Origin: an uncultured Nitrospira sp.
Lineage (GTDB): Bacteria; Nitrospirota; Nitrospiria; Nitrospirales; Nitrospiraceae
Assembly (NCBI GenBank): GCA_946479785.1
Contig: CAMLHQ010000128.1
Coordinates: forward strand, 1 to 5,787
Length of the DNA stretch: 5,787 nt
Reading direction: 5' to 3'
The position numbers and the translations under genes were made by a program. This document shows positions 1-4,978 of the stretch, piece by piece (position 1 is the first letter of the stretch; each line of letters starts with the position of its first letter). A model generated the notes under the pieces. It was not told where the DNA came from, ran no database searches, and saw only the letters and a list, made by a program, of their open reading frames with translations.

Positions 1-569
<569 letters not shown>

Positions 570-672
570 GTGTTGCTTAAATTGGACCAAGGGCCACCAC
601 TTCAATACACCTTACACCTTGCTCAACGTCCTCTATTCAGTTGTCAAAGAGCGATAAAACTCATCACGCGAG
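570..672 (-). other. rRNA operon leader transcript
   Basis: Transcribed spacer between the proximal rRNA promoter and mature 16S, about 103 nt if transcription starts near 672. It holds the boxA element and a perfect tandem duplication of ACACCTT on the plus strand (607-613 and 614-620; AAGGTGT twice in the RNA). In other bacteria the leader pairs with the region 3' of 16S to form an RNase III processing stem. That partner lies outside the window, so it cannot be tested here. No protein gene is supported. Confidence 0.75.
641..653 (-). promoter_or_regulatory. boxA antitermination element of the rRNA leader
   Basis: Read on the minus strand the bases are CGCTCTTTGACAA, close to the E. coli rrn boxA TGCTCTTTAACAA (two differences). 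In known systems boxA in nascent RNA binds NusB-NusE (S10) and prevents Rho termination of the untranslated rRNA. It lies about 20 nt after the predicted start at 672 and about 70 nt before mature 16S, the expected position. Confidence 0.82.
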
Positions 673-678
673 CCGCGC

Positions 679-707
679 ACTATACAACCGGCGCGACAGC
701 ATGTCAA
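679..707 (-). promoter_or_regulatory. rRNA promoter, proximal (P2-like)
   Basis: On the minus strand there is a consensus -35 TTGACA (702-707), a 17-bp spacer and -10 TATAGT (679-684), with predicted start near 672. The discriminator after the -10 reads GCGCGGC. GC-rich discriminators are typical of promoters under ppGpp/stringent control, so growth-rate control is a reasonable inference. This is the best sigma70-type match I found in the window. Confidence 0.8.
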
Positions 708-817
708 GGGACGTGCTCGGAGCTATTCGCTTCGGGTAGTTTCCCTTTGGAACCGCACCGTGACTCGCCGTCAGGCGCGGTCAACAGGCAGGAATCACTC
801 ACACGTAAACAGGCGAC

Positions 818-846
818 AAGATAACAAGGCCGAGGTAGAGAGTCAA
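818..846 (-). promoter_or_regulatory. rRNA promoter, distal (P1-like)
   Basis: Second minus-strand promoter 139 bp upstream of the proximal one: -35 TTGACT (841-846), 17-bp spacer, -10 TATCTT (818-823), start expected near 811. The tandem arrangement resembles P1/P2 of enterobacterial rrn operons. An imperfect inverted repeat covers its -35 (separate entry). It is likely that both promoters serve the 16S-led operon, because no other minus-strand gene lies between them and 16S. Confidence 0.68.
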
Positions 847-868
847 GGGGAAAGAACTCTCTACTTCG
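831..868. repeat. Imperfect palindrome over the distal rRNA promoter -35
   Basis: Arms 831-843 (CGAGGTAGAGAGT) and 856-868 (ACTCTCTACTTCG) are complementary at 12 of 13 positions, around a 12-base centre. The left arm contains part of the -35 at 841-846. No T-run follows on either strand, so it does not look like a terminator. The position suits an operator, but no cognate regulator is identifiable. Confidence 0.55.
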
Positions 869-928
869 ACCAGAAAAACGCTGAAAGAGGAGCATATCGA
901 GACAGCTCGGTTCTCTAAATCACGAACA

Positions 929-958
929 TTGCGGCAAGCTTAAAACCTGTATGATAAT
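929..958 (+). promoter_or_regulatory. Possible promoter of the molybdopterin oxidoreductase gene
   Basis: TTGCGG (929-934), 18-bp spacer, GATAAT (953-958), predicted start near 965. The -35 is poor and the -10 fair. A start there would lie downstream of the TTG at 961 and upstream of the ribosome binding site at 985, which agrees with translation from 994. It is divergent from the rRNA promoters. Confidence 0.35.
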
Positions 959-993
959 GGTTGAGTAGCTTGGCGCGATTGTCCGGAGTCCAC

Positions 994-2022
994 ATGCACT
1001 TTTCACGTCGAACCCTACTGAAAGCCACTGGCCTTGGAGCGCTGATTGGCATGACCGGCGGCTGCGACGCCGTCGGTGGTGTGTTCGGCCGCATGTTCGC
1101 CGTTCCGCCGCGCGACACCACGTACTTCACATCCAATTCAAAGTTCTACGTCGTGAACTACGCCGACAGCGCCGTATCCATGTCGCGCGAAGTCAACATT
1201 GAACAATGGAAACTGAACATCAAAGGGGAAGTCAAACAGCCGATGTCGCTGAGCTGGCGGGACATTTTGAATCGTGATTCCTACGATCAAGTGTCCACCT
1301 TAATGTGCATCGATACGCTGCCGGGTGGCGACAGCTTAGGCAACGCGACGTGGCGGGGCATTTCTCTCAGGAAACTTTTGCAAGAAGCCGGTGCAGACGA
1401 AGAGACGGCGCGCGACGTGATCTTTCGCGGCATCGACGGATACGACGACAGCATTCCGTTCAAGCGGGCAATGCAGGATGACGTCATGATCGCCTTCTTG
1501 ATGAACGGCGAAAAGCTGCCGAAGGAACATGGCTTCCCCGTCAGACTCATCGTGCCGGGGCTTTATGGCATCAAGAATGTGAAGTGGATCGTCGAAATCG
1601 AAGTCTATCCCGGCGACTATCTCGGCTATTGGCAGCGCAAAGGCTGGACGGACGATGGCACGATCAAGATCTTTTCTCGCATCGATTCGCCGGGCCATTA
1701 CCAACCACTTCGCGGGCCTGAACAACAGTTCCGCGGCATCGCGTTTGGCGGACCACATAGTATCAGCAAGGTGGAGTTGAGTTTCGATGCAGGCCGCACG
1801 TGGAACGAATGTCAGATCGAACCGCCCATGTCGCCCTATTCTTGGGTCATCTGGAACTACAGCTGGAAGCCGCCCAAACAGGGCAAGTTCCAAACGGTCG
1901 TGCGAGCCACAGATACGAAGGGTCAACTCCAGATCGCTGAACTCGTCCGCCCGCAGCCGGCGGGAGCCAGCGGGTATCACACCATCGTCGCAGAAGTAGA
2001 GACCTTGCAGGATCGCCTATGA
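994..2022 (+). CDS. Tat-exported molybdopterin-dependent oxidoreductase, sulfite oxidase fold
   Basis: Protein of 342 residues. Start ATG 994 is preferred over an in-frame TTG at 961 because GGAG (985-988) lies 5 bases before it and the Tat motif SRRTLLK then falls at residues 4-10. A TGGC site (Cys24) could be a weak lipobox. An Oxidored_molyb-type domain (about 55-195) carries the expected molybdenum-ligand cysteine, Cys105 in TLMCIDTLPGG, then TWRGISLRKLL and HGFPVRLIVPGLYG...VKW (169-188). A C-terminal dimerisation-type domain (about 235-330) has KVELSFDAGRTWNECQIE. These motifs place it in COG2041, acting outside the cytoplasmic membrane. The Arg/His of the sulfite-oxidase RNH motif and the Arg pair after the Mo-cysteine are not seen (FYVVNY and CIDTLP instead), so sulfite is not assured as substrate. 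No MsrQ-like or cytochrome partner is adjacent. Fold call firm, substrate unknown. Confidence 0.92.
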   Translation: MHFSRRTLLKATGLGALIGMTGGCDAVGGVFGRMFAVPPRDTTYFTSNSKFYVVNYADSAVSMSREVNIEQWKLNIKGEVKQPMSLSWRDILNRDSYDQVSTLMCIDTLPGGDSLGNATWRGISLRKLLQEAGADEETARDVIFRGIDGYDDSIPFKRAMQDDVMIAFLMNGEKLPKEHGFPVRLIVPGLYGIKNVKWIVEIEVYPGDYLGYWQRKGWTDDGTIKIFSRIDSPGHYQPLRGPEQQFRGIAFGGPHSISKVELSFDAGRTWNECQIEPPMSPYSWVIWNYSWKPPKQGKFQTVVRATDTKGQLQIAELVRPQPAGASGYHTIVAEVETLQDRL

Positions 2023-2168
2023 TTAGGAAGCTCGGTTCCGGCCAATATCGTCTCTATTCCCGGAAGAAGAATCCCAAAACAGGGAAGCGTCGAAATCTCG
2101 GGACCTTCAAGACGCGTGCGGCAGCGGAGAAGCATGAGCGGGCCGTGCAATATTTCAAACGGCACTAG
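2019..2168 (+). CDS. Small basic protein, translationally coupled to the oxidoreductase
   Basis: A 49-residue ORF whose ATG overlaps the upstream TGA as ATGA (2019-2022). AGGA at 2009-2012 gives a ribosome binding site with a 6-base spacer. The protein is rich in Lys and Arg: MIRKLGSGQYRLYSRK near the start, TGKRRNLGTFKTRAAAEKHE in the middle and VQYFKRH at the end. I recall similar short conserved hypothetical proteins with the G-Y-LYS...NLG-F-TR-AAA-EK pattern in other bacteria. The pattern also resembles the start of Arm-type DNA-binding domains of phage-type integrases (basic strand, then FxTxxxA). A nucleic-acid-binding role is inference. The coupled start suggests co-expression with the oxidoreductase, though a functional link is not evident. 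Confidence 0.72.
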   Translation: MIRKLGSGQYRLYSRKKNPKTGKRRNLGTFKTRAAAEKHERAVQYFKRH

Positions 2169-2332
2169 CCAACCCTTAAGCCACGCTTCGTCGCACTTAG
2201 CCGACTGACATCACCATTCAAATTTGCCCGCCCTGTTGACCCGAGAGTCCCCCAACTCCCTCCATTAGGGTGCTTTCTTACAGCTTGATAGATGGGGTAC
2301 CATCCCCCACGTTAACCCTTGAGAACGCACGC
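2169..2332 (+). other. Intergenic region, no gene seen
   Basis: No convincing terminator, promoter or ORF. The frame of the next gene is open upstream to a GTG at 2270, but there is no ribosome binding site before that codon and the added residues look non-coding. A small inverted repeat, GATGG-GGTA-CCATC, lies near 2291-2304 and has no T-run. Confidence 0.4.
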
Positions 2333-3157
2333 ATGGGCGAGCCAACGTTTACCGATCCGATCGCGCAAGAATATTATCGGCAAGGCGAGACTGAGTTGGA
2401 GACGACACAGTCGGCCGAGGCCGTACTGCGAAAGGCCGAAGCATTCGGACAAAAAGACGCACGAGCGGAGATCATGCAGTCAGCCTTCTATTTTTTAGCC
2501 GGTGCACACTTTTTGGAGAATCGAGATTCCGGTAAATCTGCGCAGGCCTACCACAAGGCCGGCCAACAACTTGACCGGCTCGCACAGTACACTCAAGCCG
2601 GGCGCGCCTATTCCAACGCGGGACGATTGGCCGAACGGGCGGCACTGAAGGCAGGAGAAGATTCAACGAAACATGACCTCCAGCATTTCGCCGTACGTTC
2701 CTATTCACGAGCAAATCATTGTTTTGCGGAGGCGGGTGAACTGGAATGGTCCGAGGCAGAATATCTGAACGAACGCAATGCCCGCGTCGCCTGGGCCAAA
2801 ATGCAGGGCAAACATCCTTGGGCTCAGCTGGCGTGGAAGGCGACAAGTAATTATGGCACCAGCTTCTCGCGGTGGGGTCTCTGGGTGCTGGGCACCATCG
2901 GCTTCTTCAGTGTGTTGTACGAACTCTTCTTCCAGTTACACTGGCTGCAACCCATCGAGTCCGGCGCTTCCGCCGTCTGGATTCCTTTTTGGTCTGGAAT
3001 CTACTATTCCATCAATGTGACGGCGGCCTTGGGACTGGTCGACTACCAACCGACTCATGTCCTGAGCCAAGGCGTCGTCATCGTGAACGTCCTCATGGGC
3101 TACATTCTGCTCGGCATCGGAATCGGCATTATCGGCCGCATGATTCGCCTCCGGTAG
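2333..3157 (+). CDS. TPR-like helical-repeat protein fused to a two-helix channel-like pore
   Basis: Protein of 274 residues from ATG 2333, with only a weak TTGAGA ribosome binding site. Residues about 8-165 are amphipathic helical repeats resembling TPR or alpha-SNAP-type units (for example AQAYHKAGQQL, QAGRAYSNAGRLAERA and RSYSRANHCFAEAG). There is no signal peptide, so this part is probably cytoplasmic. Residues 181-202 form a first membrane helix (WGLWVLGTIGFFSVLYELFF). Residues 215-233 look like a pore helix (IPFWSGIYYSINVTAAL), followed by GLVDYQP (234-240) where channels of the Ion_trans_2 family have GYGDxxP. A second membrane helix (244-268) ends in a glycine-rich GIGIGIIGR. Order and spacing match a 2-TM potassium channel subunit with an altered filter, so ion selectivity, or conduction itself, is uncertain. 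It could instead be a channel-derived sensor. No obvious operon partner: the next gene downstream is convergent. Confidence 0.8.
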   Translation: MGEPTFTDPIAQEYYRQGETELETTQSAEAVLRKAEAFGQKDARAEIMQSAFYFLAGAHFLENRDSGKSAQAYHKAGQQLDRLAQYTQAGRAYSNAGRLAERAALKAGEDSTKHDLQHFAVRSYSRANHCFAEAGELEWSEAEYLNERNARVAWAKMQGKHPWAQLAWKATSNYGTSFSRWGLWVLGTIGFFSVLYELFFQLHWLQPIESGASAVWIPFWSGIYYSINVTAALGLVDYQPTHVLSQGVVIVNVLMGYILLGIGIGIIGRMIRLR

Positions 3158-3178
3158 TCTTTTCTCTTATCCTTCTGC

Positions 3179-3196
3179 TGGCACGGATCGGTGCCA
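3179..3196 (+). repeat. Hairpin after the channel-like gene
   Basis: TGGCAC (3179-3184) and GTGCCA (3191-3196) form perfect 6-bp arms around GGATCG, 21 bases after the stop codon. No T-run follows, so intrinsic termination is doubtful. It may be a processing or stability hairpin at the mRNA 3' end. Confidence 0.35.
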
Positions 3197-3217
3197 AAAC
3201 GCTCTGGGGTTTGAGCC

Positions 3218-3233
3218 TGTCAGGATGTCAGGA
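3218..3233. repeat. Tandem 8-bp repeat
   Basis: TGTCAGGA occurs twice back to back (3218-3225 and 3226-3233) in the spacer between two convergent genes. No function is evident. Confidence 0.5.
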
Positions 3234-3244
3234 GAGAATGCCCG

Positions 3245-3279
3245 TCGCCGCCACCTCCCCGGTGACAAGGTGACGGCGA
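3245..3279. terminator. Possible terminator hairpin between convergent genes
   Basis: Arms 3245-3256 (TCGCCGCCACCT) and 3268-3279 (AGGTGACGGCGA) match at 11 of 12 positions around an 11-base loop. The hairpin sits 24 bases beyond the stop of the minus-strand regulator and 87 bases beyond the stop of the plus-strand channel-like gene. It is strong and GC-rich, and its location suits a bidirectional terminator, but neither side has a good T-run (only CCCTTT follows on the plus strand). Confidence 0.38.
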
Positions 3280-3303
3280 AGACCCTTTAGCTTGAACAGG
3301 CGG

Positions 3304-3537
3304 CTAACGGCGAAGCAGTCCGGCAATTGAGATACGATACTCACAGGGTCGGACGGGAGTCAGCGAGAGCTTCCCGATCCGACTCAGGCGGTCGACTGAC
3401 ATAAATACCTGCGCCCAGCCGATCCCGGTCAGCGACGAAAGACCTTCCATGGTTTGTGCTCCCTGTCTCTTGAGCACAAACAGCATCTTGCGATCCACCG
3501 AAGAGAGAGTGGCGGTTGATTGGGCTTGAATTCTCAT
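3304..3537 (-). CDS. Small winged-helix DNA-binding protein
   Basis: Protein of 77 residues. Start ATG 3535-3537 is supported by GGAGG (3543-3547 on the plus-strand map) with a 5-base spacer. The sequence fits one compact winged helix-turn-helix: helix 1 about 12-25 (SVDRKMLFVLKRQG), helix 2 about 29-36, recognition helix about 39-53 (GWAQVFMSVDRLSRIG), then a beta wing (KLSLTPVRPCEYRIS). The layout resembles MarR- or DprA-type wHTH domains, but it lacks any effector or dimerisation domain, so a stand-alone transcription regulator is likely. It lies downstream of the pseudouridine synthase on the same strand, with a 128-base gap that holds palindromes and a possible promoter. Autoregulation is therefore plausible but inferred. 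Family name uncertain. Confidence 0.75.
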   Translation of the reverse strand: MRIQAQSTATLSSVDRKMLFVLKRQGAQTMEGLSSLTGIGWAQVFMSVDRLSRIGKLSLTPVRPCEYRISIAGLLRR

Positions 3538-3580
3538 GGTCCCCTCCGTCCAACAGAAAGGTGAGAAGCAATGTGGTGGG

Positions 3581-3604
3581 TACTTACGTTGTTGAGCGTA
3601 AGTA
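3581..3604. repeat. Inverted repeat upstream of the wHTH gene (candidate operator)
   Basis: TACTTACG (3581-3588) and CGTAAGTA (3597-3604) are perfect 8-bp arms with an 8-base centre, about one helical turn and a half apart centre to centre. The repeat overlaps the predicted -10 and start of the wHTH promoter, as expected for a repressor site. No regulator has been shown to bind it. Confidence 0.5.
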
Positions 3605-3628
3605 TGAACCTATCTTTCTGGCTTGCAA
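3601..3628 (-). promoter_or_regulatory. Possible promoter of the wHTH gene
   Basis: Minus strand: TTGCAA (3623-3628), 16-bp spacer, CATACT (3601-3606), with four of six consensus bases in each hexamer. Start expected near 3594, giving a leader of about 57 nt. The match is modest; the two flanking palindromes make the position more credible. Confidence 0.38.
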
Positions 3629-3645
3629 CGAATTCATGAATTCGT
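3628..3645. repeat. Perfect 18-bp palindrome
   Basis: ACGAATTCATGAATTCGT is identical to its own reverse complement, with no spacer. It begins 20 bases beyond the stop of the pseudouridine synthase gene and touches the predicted -35 of the wHTH gene. A spacer-free AT-rich palindrome suits binding by a symmetric dimer better than an RNA terminator. Confidence 0.6.
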
Positions 3646-3665
3646 GCACAGGCGAGCTGACGTCA

Positions 3666-4289
3666 TCATCGCCTTCGTGGGCGGGGAAGAGGCGCTCTTT
3701 GCTGCCGCCAGCCTGCTAACAATTGATTGCATTCCTGTGTCGTCAACGTCCGCCATTGACCGGACTGGAGCTCACCCAGCGCCATCGCCCCGATGGCGAC
3801 GCGAACCAACCGTAACGTGGGATGCCCGACGGCTGCGGTCATGCGTCTGACTTGCCGATTCATCCCCTCATGCAGAGTGATCTCAAGCCAGGCCGTCGGT
3901 ACGATCTTGCGGACCCTGATCGGCACAGGACGTACCGGCAATGCCGGTTCTCCCGAGAGCAGCCTCACTTCGGCAGGTCTGGTACGTGCACCGCTCAATA
4001 TGACACCCCGCCGCAACTCACCCAACGCTTCCTCCCCGGGAACTCGTTCAACCTGAACCCAATAGACTTTCGGCAATTTATGTTTGGGATCGGTGATGCG
4101 ATGTGCCAGTGCTCCGTCTGACGTCAGAATCATCAACCCTTCGCTGTCCCGGTCAAGACGTCCCGCGGCATAGACGCCTGGTAGATCGATGTAGTCCGCG
4201 AGCGTTGGCCGTCCTTCAGGATCGGTAAAACACGGCAACACATCGTAGGGCTTATTGAAGATGATCGTGTGGGGCTTGCGCATGGACAT
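3666..4289 (-). CDS. rluE: 23S rRNA pseudouridine synthase, RluE type
   Basis: Member of the RsuA/RluB/E/F family. E. coli RluE converts U2457 of 23S rRNA to pseudouridine. From ATG 4289 the protein has 207 residues, against 217 in E. coli. FNKPYDVL is at 11-18 and YAAGRLDRDSEGL carries the catalytic aspartate Asp46. YWVQVE is at 76-81 and LHEGMNRQVRRMTAAVGHPTL at about 139-159. There is no N-terminal S4 domain, as in RluE. The C-terminus is unusually basic (PRPRRR). The start is uncertain: ATG 4283 is two codons downstream, and the frame stays open to a TTG at 4424 whose extra 45 residues look non-coding. No clear ribosome binding site precedes either ATG. It stands apart from the rRNA operon in the window despite the shared theme. 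Confidence 0.9.
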   Translation of the reverse strand: MSMRKPHTIIFNKPYDVLPCFTDPEGRPTLADYIDLPGVYAAGRLDRDSEGLMILTSDGALAHRITDPKHKLPKVYWVQVERVPGEEALGELRRGVILSGARTRPAEVRLLSGEPALPVRPVPIRVRKIVPTAWLEITLHEGMNRQVRRMTAAVGHPTLRLVRVAIGAMALGELQSGQWRTLTTQECNQLLAGWRQQRAPLPRPRRR

Positions 4290-4435
4290 GGAGCAAGGAG
4301 CAGCTTGGCAGGCCCCCCAAGAGAGGTCAAGGGAGCGACGGACGAGACAGCGGTTCGGCAATAAGATTCCAGCCCCGCTGAGCTTCTTGTTTCTCCTCAA
4401 TATGGCTGGTATCGGCCAATGCAAACACGACTGTA

Positions 4436-4466
4436 GGATCGTAGGCTCTCACCTACGCAGCGATCC
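4436..4466. repeat. Bulged inverted repeat upstream of rluE
   Basis: CGTAGG (4440-4445) pairs with CCTACG (4452-4457) around CTCTCA. The flanking GGATCG (4436-4441) can pair alternatively with CGATCC (4461-4466). The result is a two-part stem with a CAG bulge. No T-run follows on either strand. It may be a leader structure of the rluE transcript or an operator. Confidence 0.4.
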
Positions 4467-4500
4467 CTGTCCGTGACTGTACGTAGTTTCCTTTTCCCAC

Positions 4501-4519
4501 TCAAAAGAGTTCAAAAGAG
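4501..4519. repeat. Tandem direct repeat with 10-bp period
   Basis: TCAAAAGAG occurs at 4501-4509 and 4511-4519, one helical turn apart, just upstream of an extended -10 promoter at 4543-4551. The spacing suits two sites on the same DNA face, for instance for an activator. This is inference. Confidence 0.5.
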
Positions 4520-4542
4520 GGAATTCCACTAGTGTTGACCAT

Positions 4543-4551
4543 TGGTACGAT
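4543..4551 (+). promoter_or_regulatory. Extended -10 promoter
   Basis: TGGTACGAT fits the TGnTAnnnT extended -10 pattern. The -35 region (TTCCAC at 4524-4529) is poor, which extended -10 promoters tolerate. Start expected near 4558. It would drive either a short RNA ending at the terminator at 4599-4619 or the exported-protein gene at 4672. Confidence 0.42.
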
Positions 4552-4557
4552 AGTGCG

Positions 4558-4619
4558 AAGCATGCGGCACCACAATTGCTCCCACATCATTCAGCTGCCT
4601 CGCTCAGCGCGAGTTTTTT
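4558..4619 (+). ncRNA. Candidate small RNA or attenuated leader
   Basis: About 62 nt between the predicted start of the extended -10 promoter and a hairpin with T6. No ORF of note lies inside. It could be a short independent RNA or a leader in which part of the transcription stops before the gene at 4672. There is no similarity to a riboswitch class that I recognise. Confidence 0.28.
4599..4619 (+). terminator. Short hairpin with T6
   Basis: CTCGC (4599-4603) and GCGAG (4609-4613) form a GC-rich 5-bp stem with loop TCAGC, directly followed by TTTTTT (4614-4619). The form is that of a rho-independent terminator on the plus strand, but with a short stem. No annotated plus-strand gene ends before it, which is why a small RNA or attenuator is considered. 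Confidence 0.5.
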
Positions 4620-4671
4620 GGATGCTGTGTCAGCGGCACCCATGTTTTTTTAAACCAAGGAGGGCTTAATT

Positions 4672-4854
4672 ATGATTCGCTTCACTCACATGATCGTACT
4701 CGCTGCATTCTTAGCCGTTGGATTTGGCGCTCCGATGTGCTTTGCCAGCGAGCCGACTCCAGCCGAGCAGAAGGACAAGAAGGACGTGAACGGCGGGAAG
4801 GCCGACGACGACAGCAAGAAAAAGGACGAAAAGAAGGGCACGGATGGGAAGTAG
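4672..4854 (+). CDS. Small exported Lys/Asp-rich protein
   Basis: Protein of 60 residues from ATG 4672. The start is strongly supported by AAGGAGG (4657-4663) at an 8-base spacing. Residues 1-25 form a Sec signal peptide: a short basic start (MIRF), a hydrophobic core (MIVLAAFLAVGFGA) and a likely cleavage after CFA, before SEPTPAEQ. The mature part is about 35 residues, almost entirely charged and presumably disordered (KDKKDVNGGKADDD, KKKDEKKGTDGK). There is no domain. It may be a periplasmic small protein of unknown role. The strong ribosome binding site and a hairpin right after the stop argue that it is a real, well-translated single-gene unit. I do not recognise a named family. Confidence 0.75.
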   Translation: MIRFTHMIVLAAFLAVGFGAPMCFASEPTPAEQKDKKDVNGGKADDDSKKKDEKKGTDGK

Positions 4855-4860
4855 CCCGTT

Positions 4861-4896
4861 GCGGGAGCGCGGCTTCGGCCGCGTTCCCGCGTTATT
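4861..4896 (+). terminator. UUCG-capped terminator hairpin
   Basis: Arms 4861-4873 (GCGGGAGCGCGGC) and 4878-4890 (GCCGCGTTCCCGC) make a 13-bp stem with one G-U pair, closed by the very stable C(UUCG)G tetraloop (4874-4877). It begins 6 bases after the stop of the small exported protein. The following GTTATT is a weak U-tract. It may also serve the minus-strand reading frame that ends at 4892. Confidence 0.72.
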
Positions 4897-4978
4897 CCCC
4901 CACGCTGAAAACGACAAAACCGACTGTCCCGTCTGCTCCACCGCCATATGGCATAGCACTCACTGTACGCAGCTGCAT
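4892..4978 (-). CDS. Possible 28-residue ORF or gene remnant
   Basis: Minus-strand ORF from ATG 4978 to TAA 4892-4894: it begins MQLRTVSAMPYGGG and ends FVVFSVGE. A GAGGAA lies 9 bases before the ATG. The same frame stays open upstream to 5044 with protein-like content (GGGRIVSTIEDSEEVIC), then meets a TGA (5045-5047), beyond which an ATG-started stretch MSGFSMT continues in frame. It could therefore be a short gene, the tail of a decayed gene, or chance. The stop lies next to the UUCG hairpin, convergent with the exported-protein gene, which mildly favours a real or former gene. Confidence 0.3.
   Translation of the reverse strand: MQLRTVSAMPYGGGADGTVGFVVFSVGE

Noticed and set aside
704..895. 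Minus-strand frame of 63 codons
   Set aside because: It spans the distal and proximal rRNA promoter region and has no ribosome binding site or recognisable protein content.
961..993. TTG start extending the oxidoreductase by 11 residues
   Set aside because: It would displace the Tat twin-arginine motif from the N-terminus, has no ribosome binding site and lies upstream of the predicted transcription start.
1336..1980. Long minus-strand frame of 214 codons
   Set aside because: It is antisense to the clear molybdopterin oxidoreductase and has no protein family features; it results from GC-biased codon use on the other strand.
2270..2332. GTG start adding 21 residues to the channel-like protein
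   Set aside because: No ribosome binding site precedes it and the extra residues do not continue the helical-repeat character; ATG 2333 is preferred, with moderate certainty.
4290..4424. TTG start adding 45 residues to RluE
   Set aside because: The added residues look random and RluE proteins have only a short segment before FNKPYDVL. A GAGGAG lies in this stretch but no start codon sits at proper spacing after it.
4641..4651. T-run before the exported-protein gene as a second terminator
   Set aside because: The only upstream stem (GCTG-TGT-CAGC) is 4 bp and about 13 bases away from the T-run, too weak and too far for an intrinsic terminator.
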